Assembly (NCBI GenBank): GCA_900552915.1
Contig: USBS01000068.1
Span: forward strand, 1 to 9,639
Length of the DNA stretch: 9,639 nt
Origin: an uncultured Sutterella sp.
GTDB lineage: Bacteria > Pseudomonadota > Gammaproteobacteria > Burkholderiales > Burkholderiaceae_F
Direction of reading: 5' to 3'
The notes beneath the pieces are model-generated. The model ran no database searches, was not told the DNA's origin, and was given only the letters and a program-made list of their open reading frames with translations. Positions 6,087 through 9,639 of the stretch are shown one piece after another. The position numbers and the translations under genes are program-made. Each line of letters opens with the position of its first letter. Within the stretch, counting starts at the first letter, position 1.

Positions 6087-6941
6087 TCAGTCCGCCTTCC
6101 AGTAGAAGTTGTCGATAAGACGTGTCTTGCCGATGTAAACGGCAATCGCAAACAACACCGTACCGTTTACAGCCGCAACCGGTTCAATCGAATCGGCGTC
6201 CACCGCCTGCACATAATCGATGCGAGCCGCAGGCTCGGCATTGATGACTTCCGTGATTCGGGCGCAAACAGTCTGAGCGTCCGTTTCTCCTGCTTCCAGC
6301 AGCTTTTTGCCTTCGGCCAAGGAGCGAGACAGCACCAGCGCCGCCTGCCGCTCGGCGGCATTGAGATACGTATTGCGGCTTGACTTCGCCAGACCGTCGG
6401 CTTCGCGCACGATGGGACAGCCCACCACTTCGACGGGCATGTTGAGGTCTTTGACCATTCGGCGGATCACTGCAAGCTGCTGCGCATCCTTCTCGCCGAA
6501 ATAAGCTCGATCGGGCTGGGCAATATTCATGAGCTTATTGACGACAGTGGCCACGCCGCGGAAGTGAATCGGACGGCTGCGCCCGCAAAGCTCCTTGGTG
6601 AGCCCCTCGACCGTCACCCAGGTTGCCGCGCCCGGCGCATACATATCGTCGGGCGTCGGCGCAAAGATCAGATGCGCCCCACATTCGGCAACAAGCGCTT
6701 TGTCATGCTCAAAGTCGCGCGGATAGCTTTCCAAGTCTTCATTGGGCCCGAACTGCGTGGGATTGACGAAAACCGACACCACCACGCGATCGCACTCGGC
6801 CGCAGCACGCTTGATGAGGCTTGCGTGACCTTCATGCAAGTAGCCCATCGTCGGCACAAGGCCCACCGTAAGACCGGCCCGCTTCCAAGCCAGCGTCTGC
6901 GCCTGCACGTCGGCAGGCGACGAATAAATCATGAGTTCCAT
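6087..6941 (-). CDS. panC: Pantothenate synthetase (pantoate-beta-alanine ligase)
   Basis: A 284-residue PanC of normal length. It condenses pantoate with beta-alanine at the cost of ATP (to AMP and PPi) to give pantothenate, using the products of PanB and PanD encoded on either side. The cytidylyltransferase-like Rossmann signatures are present: PTMGYLHEGHASL (30-42, with the H36-x-x-H39 nucleotide motif), VSVFVNPTQFGPNEDL (56-70), YFGEKDAQQ (147-155), and the KSSRN loop (186-190) that stands in for KMSKS. Two starts are close: the ATG at 6941 and one three codons on at 6932. Neither has a strong ribosome site, although GGAA lies just before the second. The 67 nt between panB and panC hold a perfect palindrome. 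Confidence 0.96.
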   Translation of the reverse strand: MELMIYSSPADVQAQTLAWKRAGLTVGLVPTMGYLHEGHASLIKRAAAECDRVVVSVFVNPTQFGPNEDLESYPRDFEHDKALVAECGAHLIFAPTPDDMYAPGAATWVTVEGLTKELCGRSRPIHFRGVATVVNKLMNIAQPDRAYFGEKDAQQLAVIRRMVKDLNMPVEVVGCPIVREADGLAKSSRNTYLNAAERQAALVLSRSLAEGKKLLEAGETDAQTVCARITEVINAEPAARIDYVQAVDADSIEPVAAVNGTVLFAIAVYIGKTRLIDNFYWKAD

Positions 6942-6960
6942 TTTTCAAATCCGACACACG

Positions 6961-7010
6961 GATAAAACTTATCTTTTAAGGACAAATGACGAAAGTTAGC
7001 GTCATTTGTC
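6961..7010 (-). repeat. Two hairpins at the panB-panC junction
   Basis: GACAAATGAC (6981-6990) and GTCATTTGTC (7001-7010) are a perfect 10-bp inverted repeat around a 10-nt loop; its outer arm overlaps the panB stop codon (7009-7011). A smaller hairpin GATAA-AAC-TTATC (6961-6973) follows in the transcribed direction. After the large stem the minus strand reads CCTTAAAAG, not a proper T-run, so it is a poor terminator. An intercistronic mRNA stabiliser, processing site or protein operator is possible. Confidence 0.6.
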
Positions 7011-7821
7011 AGGAAAATGTCTCTTTTTCAGAGGGGAACGCACCGCTCTTGACGGCTTCGTCATAGGCATTGAAAGCTTCACGCATCGTTTCGCCTACCT
7101 GTGCAAAACGACGCACGAACTTCGGGCCGTAGTCGCAGTATTGGCCGAGCATGTCCTGCGTCACCAATACTTGCCCGTCGCAGTTGGCGCCTGCGCCGAT
7201 GCCGATCGTCGGAATGCGCAGCGCAGCGGTAATTTCAGCCGCAAGCGGCGCCGGAACGCACTCAAGCACAACGGCAAAGGCACCTGCTTCCTGCACGGCA
7301 ATCGCATCTTCAAGCACCCGTTCGGCTGCTTCATCGCCGCGCCCCTGCACCTTGAAGCCTCCGAACTGCATCACGGACTGCGGGGTCATGCCGACGTGTC
7401 CCATCACAGGAATTCCGACCTCCACAATCCGTCGAATCGTCTCCGCCATCGTTTTGCCGCCCTCGAGCTTCACGGCCGTGCAATGGGTTTCCTTGAGAAT
7501 GCGGCCGGCGTTGCGTACCGCTTCCTGCGGACTGACCTGATAGCTCATGAAAGGCATGTCGACGACGACAAGCGTATTTTTGACGCCGCGAACGACCGCT
7601 GCGCCGTATGTGATCATGTCTTCGACCGTCACGGCCAACGTGTCGGGATAGCCGAGCATCACATTGCCGAGGCTGTCGCCCACCAAAACAGCATTGACGG
7701 AGCTTTCCTCAATGAGCCGCGCCGTTGTGTAGTCGTAGCAGGTGAGCATGGAAATGCGGCGCCCTTCGCGCTTCATAGCGGCAAAGGTCGCGACCGTATT
7801 CTTAGGCTTAACAGTCGTCAT
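7009..7821 (-). CDS. panB: 3-methyl-2-oxobutanoate hydroxymethyltransferase (ketopantoate hydroxymethyltransferase)
   Basis: A 270-residue PanB of typical length. It adds a hydroxymethyl group from 5,10-methylene-tetrahydrofolate to alpha-ketoisovalerate, giving ketopantoate, the first committed step towards coenzyme A. The TIM-barrel signatures are present: MLTCYDYTTARL (25-36), LVGDSLGNVMLGY (46-58, with Mg ligand D49), VVVDMPFMSY (85-94, D88), VKLEGG (117-122), MGHVGMTPQ (140-148), LECVP (186-190, with the candidate catalytic Glu187) and PTIGIGAG (204-211). The ATG at 7821 lies 9 nt after the holB stop, with only a weak GAG site. PanE (ketopantoate reductase), which should act between PanB and PanC, is not in the window; IlvC or a distant panE could supply it. 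Confidence 0.97.
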   Translation of the reverse strand: MTTVKPKNTVATFAAMKREGRRISMLTCYDYTTARLIEESSVNAVLVGDSLGNVMLGYPDTLAVTVEDMITYGAAVVRGVKNTLVVVDMPFMSYQVSPQEAVRNAGRILKETHCTAVKLEGGKTMAETIRRIVEVGIPVMGHVGMTPQSVMQFGGFKVQGRGDEAAERVLEDAIAVQEAGAFAVVLECVPAPLAAEITAALRIPTIGIGAGANCDGQVLVTQDMLGQYCDYGPKFVRRFAQVGETMREAFNAYDEAVKSGAFPSEKETFS

Positions 7822-7830
7822 CGGAAATTC

Positions 7831-8859
7831 TCAAAGGTTGCGTGCGTAGGAAATGAGCAGCGCCTCGATAATGGTACGAGCATTCAACGGATGTTCTGAA
7901 ACGCGCCGAACGTCCCGAACGGAATTGATCCAAGTATAGAGACCCGAGGGATCGGCCGCCCGAGCAACCGCTTCGATTTGATCTTTATATTGCGGGAAAT
8001 ACTGCGGCTCGGCTCCGACCTGAGCACTGGCAAGATCCCATGCCCAGCGCGACAGAAAAAGCGCCGCTGCCGACAGCGTCACATCCTTATCGACAATGCT
8101 CAAAGCCTGCGCCGCAGGAGCCTGCCGCCCCTGCACGAGATAGGCAAGAAACTTTTCCCGCACTTCGTCGCTCAGTCGATACCGAGCGTCTTCTTCAAAG
8201 ACCGCCAGCGGCATTCCGCCCGCCTCCACCAGTCTCTGCTGCGCGTTTTGAACTCCCTGCGACTGCAGCCAAGCCAGCGCCTGCTCCTGCGTCGGAGCCG
8301 AAGCTCGAATCAGGCGACAGCGCGAACGAATGGTCGCGAGCACTCGGTCGATTTCGTCGGCCACCAACATGAAAATAGTGTTTTCTGGCGGCTCCTCTAG
8401 GCTTTTCAAAAGCGAAGCGGCCGCCTCGGCACGAATGCGGTCGGCAGGGTAAACCAACACAATGCGCAGGCCGCCTTCGTGGCTTTTGAGATTGAGAAAA
8501 TCGGTGAGCGCTCGCGTTTGATGAATCAGAATTTCGCGGTAAACCGTTTTGCGGTCGCTTGCCGCATTGTCCGGCGGCACAAACGCAATATCACGCGGCA
8601 GACTTTCGGCTTCGCTCACAACGTAGCGGATGTCGGGGTGAGTGCCCGCGTTGACCAAATGGCAGCCGTGGCAGTGTCCGCAGGGCGTGCCGTCGGGCGC
8701 TGGCTGAGTGCACAACAGCGACTTTGCAAACGCCTGCACCAGTTCAAAGATGCCGGTTCCGCGCGGGCCGTAGACAAGAATGCCGTTGGGCAGCCGACCT
8801 CTCAGATCCAAGAGCGCCTTTTCGAGTTCATCCTGCCAGGGATAGAGCTTAAGCGACAT
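7831..8859 (-). CDS. holB: DNA polymerase III delta-prime subunit (clamp loader)
   Basis: A 342-residue HolB, part of the clamp-loader complex that opens and seats the beta clamp on primed DNA. The AAA+ domain has a degenerate P-loop GPRGTGIFE (31-39) without the Walker lysine, which is normal for delta-prime: it does not hydrolyse ATP. The zinc module is C50, C60, C63 and C66 (LLCTQP...CGHCHGC) followed by the family motif GTHPD (72-76). LLKSLEEPPENT (150-161) and the arginine-finger SRC motif (179-181) follow. The C-terminal half is the helical collar domain and is weakly conserved. The ATG at 8859 is chosen because GGAGG (8867-8871) sits 7 nt upstream; the in-frame TTG at 8862 precedes it. 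The gene overlaps the tmk 3' end by 11 nt and ends 9 nt before panB. Confidence 0.95.
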   Translation of the reverse strand: MSLKLYPWQDELEKALLDLRGRLPNGILVYGPRGTGIFELVQAFAKSLLCTQPAPDGTPCGHCHGCHLVNAGTHPDIRYVVSEAESLPRDIAFVPPDNAASDRKTVYREILIHQTRALTDFLNLKSHEGGLRIVLVYPADRIRAEAAASLLKSLEEPPENTIFMLVADEIDRVLATIRSRCRLIRASAPTQEQALAWLQSQGVQNAQQRLVEAGGMPLAVFEEDARYRLSDEVREKFLAYLVQGRQAPAAQALSIVDKDVTLSAAALFLSRWAWDLASAQVGAEPQYFPQYKDQIEAVARAADPSGLYTWINSVRDVRRVSEHPLNARTIIEALLISYARNL

Positions 8860-9469
8860 CAAGCCACCTCCGGGCTTCTTCGAGAAGCTGCTGCGTGATC
8901 ACTGCAGGAGCCTGCTCGGCATTGAGAACAAAAAATCGTTCGGGATCCGCCTCGGCTCTTGCCAGATACGCGTTGCGCACCTGCGTGAAAAAGTCTCGAT
9001 CCTGCGTTTCGAAACGATCGGCCGTGCGCGAGAGCGCCAAACGGCGGGCTGCCGTCTCGGGTGCAAGATCGAAAAGCACCGTCTTGTTCGGGCCGAACCC
9101 CTGCTGCACGATGGCTTCGAGCTTGAGGACATTTTCGGCGCTGTAGTGCTTGCCACCGGCCTGATAGGCATAGGTCGCATCCGTGAAGCGATCCGAAAGC
9201 ACCCAAGCTCCGCGTTTGACCGCCGGCAGGATCACATCGCGGATGTGCTGGGCACGGGCCGCAAAAAAGAGCAGCGTTTCAGCCGTAACATCCATATCGT
9301 CGTTGAGAAGCATCGCCCTGATTTTTTCACCGAGCGGCGTTCCGCCCGGCTCGCGCGTGCGCACCACTTCGATGCCGTTGTCGAGAAGAAAACGGTGCAG
9401 CGCCTCGATCTGGGTCGTTTTACCCGCCCCGTCGATTCCCTCAAACGTGATGAATTTTCCTTGTGCCAT
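8849..9469 (-). CDS. tmk: Thymidylate kinase (dTMP kinase)
   Basis: A 206-residue dTMP kinase. It phosphorylates dTMP to dTDP, the step feeding dTTP for replication. The P-loop is EGIDGAGKTT (10-19), the substrate motif is TREPGG (38-43), the DR motif is SDRFTDATYAYQ (92-103), and the lid SRTADRFETQ (147-156) carries arginines, resembling the E. coli-type (type II) enzyme whose P-loop lacks a catalytic Arg. Start: the ATG at 9469 begins MAQGKFITFEG, matching usual family starts; a GTG at 9478 would add three residues and overlap mltG. Neither has a strong ribosome site. The ATG lies 5 nt after the mltG stop, and the 3' end overlaps holB by 11 nt, the common proteobacterial arrangement. Confidence 0.97.
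   Translation of the reverse strand: MAQGKFITFEGIDGAGKTTQIEALHRFLLDNGIEVVRTREPGGTPLGEKIRAMLLNDDMDVTAETLLFFAARAQHIRDVILPAVKRGAWVLSDRFTDATYAYQAGGKHYSAENVLKLEAIVQQGFGPNKTVLFDLAPETAARRLALSRTADRFETQDRDFFTQVRNAYLARAEADPERFFVLNAEQAPAVITQQLLEEARRWLDVA
8867..8871 (-). promoter_or_regulatory. Ribosome binding site of holB inside the tmk 3' end
   Basis: Minus strand GGAGG, 7 nt before the holB ATG at 8859, lies within the last codons of tmk. It supports coupled translation and decides the holB start over the adjacent TTG. Confidence 0.75.
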
Positions 9470-9474
9470 GATCG

Positions 9475-9639
9475 TCACTGTCCGTTAAGCCGTCTCTGTA
9501 AAGCGCGAGCGCGTCGTGCAGGCGCCTTTTGATATTTTTCAACCGCCCGATTGTGTTCCGCAAGCGATTTCGAGAAATGCGTCGTCCCGTCGCCGCGCGC
9601 CACGAAATACAAATACTTCGTCTTGGCGGGGTTGCGCGC
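9475..9639 (-). CDS. mltG: Endolytic murein transglycosylase MltG, C-terminal end only (rest outside window)
   Basis: The last 54 codons of a minus-strand gene enter from the right edge and stop at TGA (9475-9477). The residues include NPAKTKYLYFVARGDG and HFSKSLAEHNRAV, the characteristic C-terminus of MltG (YceG-like), an inner-membrane lytic transglycosylase that cuts nascent peptidoglycan and helps set glycan strand length. The catalytic Glu and the membrane anchor lie outside the window. After the conserved HNRAVEKYQ the protein carries about 17 extra residues rich in Arg and Ala. The order mltG-tmk-holB is a frequent proteobacterial cluster and supports the call. Confidence 0.9.
   Translation of the reverse strand, partial: ARNPAKTKYLYFVARGDGTTHFSKSLAEHNRAVEKYQKAPARRARALQRRLNGQ

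Noticed and set aside
7006..7899. Long plus-strand ORF (297 codons) opposite panB
   Set aside because: It is the shadow of panB codon use, with no domain resemblance, and crosses the panB-holB boundary. The minus-strand genes are unambiguous. The same holds for the 260-codon plus-strand frame opposite argD (4786-5568).
8749..8775. Missing Walker A lysine in HolB
   Set aside because: Delta-prime subunits normally lack a functional P-loop, so this is expected rather than a defect.
1..9639. Mobile elements, CRISPR arrays, prophage attachment near the tRNA, toxin-antitoxin or defence genes
   Set aside because: No transposase, integrase, regular repeats or duplicated tRNA 3' end were seen. The sequence on both sides of the tRNA looks like ordinary chromosome.

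Overview
This is a 9.6 kb stretch of bacterial chromosome with moderately high G+C and ordinary housekeeping content. The order mltG-tmk-holB, the CCA-encoding tRNA-Ser, the PA0141-type polyphosphate kinase 2 and a giant CoA-dehydratase-activase-type protein (a family typical of anaerobes) together suggest a proteobacterium, most likely an anaerobic or microaerophilic member of Burkholderiales such as a gut Sutterellaceae. That placement is inference. No mobile element, CRISPR array, phage gene or defence system is visible.

Left part (1-2566). The 3' part of a large plus-strand gene of the acyl-CoA dehydratase activase-related family enters from the left edge. It runs tail-to-tail into a minus-strand HAD-family phosphatase gene, and the two reading frames overlap by 64 bp. 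About 160 bp of AT-rich spacer follows, holding the terminator of the next gene.

Middle part (2567-4283). A monocistronic minus-strand ppk2 has its own candidate promoter and a leader hairpin. It is divergent from a plus-strand tRNA-Ser(UGA) gene with a clear terminator. The stretch 4081-4223 holds nothing I can recognise.

Right part (4224-9639). One minus-strand gene train reads mltG (only its 3' end is in the window) > tmk > holB > panB > panC > panD > argD > a 38-codon membrane-peptide ORF > strong intrinsic terminator. Most junctions are 11 nt or less; the exceptions are panB-panC (67 nt) and panD-argD (91 nt), and both contain inverted repeats. The train joins cell-wall cleavage (MltG), dTTP supply (Tmk), the replicase clamp loader (HolB), the whole dedicated pantothenate route (PanB, PanC, PanD) and one step of arginine/lysine synthesis (ArgD).

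The least expected items are the small membrane ORF between argD and the terminator, the perfect 10-bp palindrome between panB and panC, the hairpin plus T-run facing outward from the ppk2 leader, and the tail-to-tail overlap of the activase and HAD genes. No complete unknown system was found.
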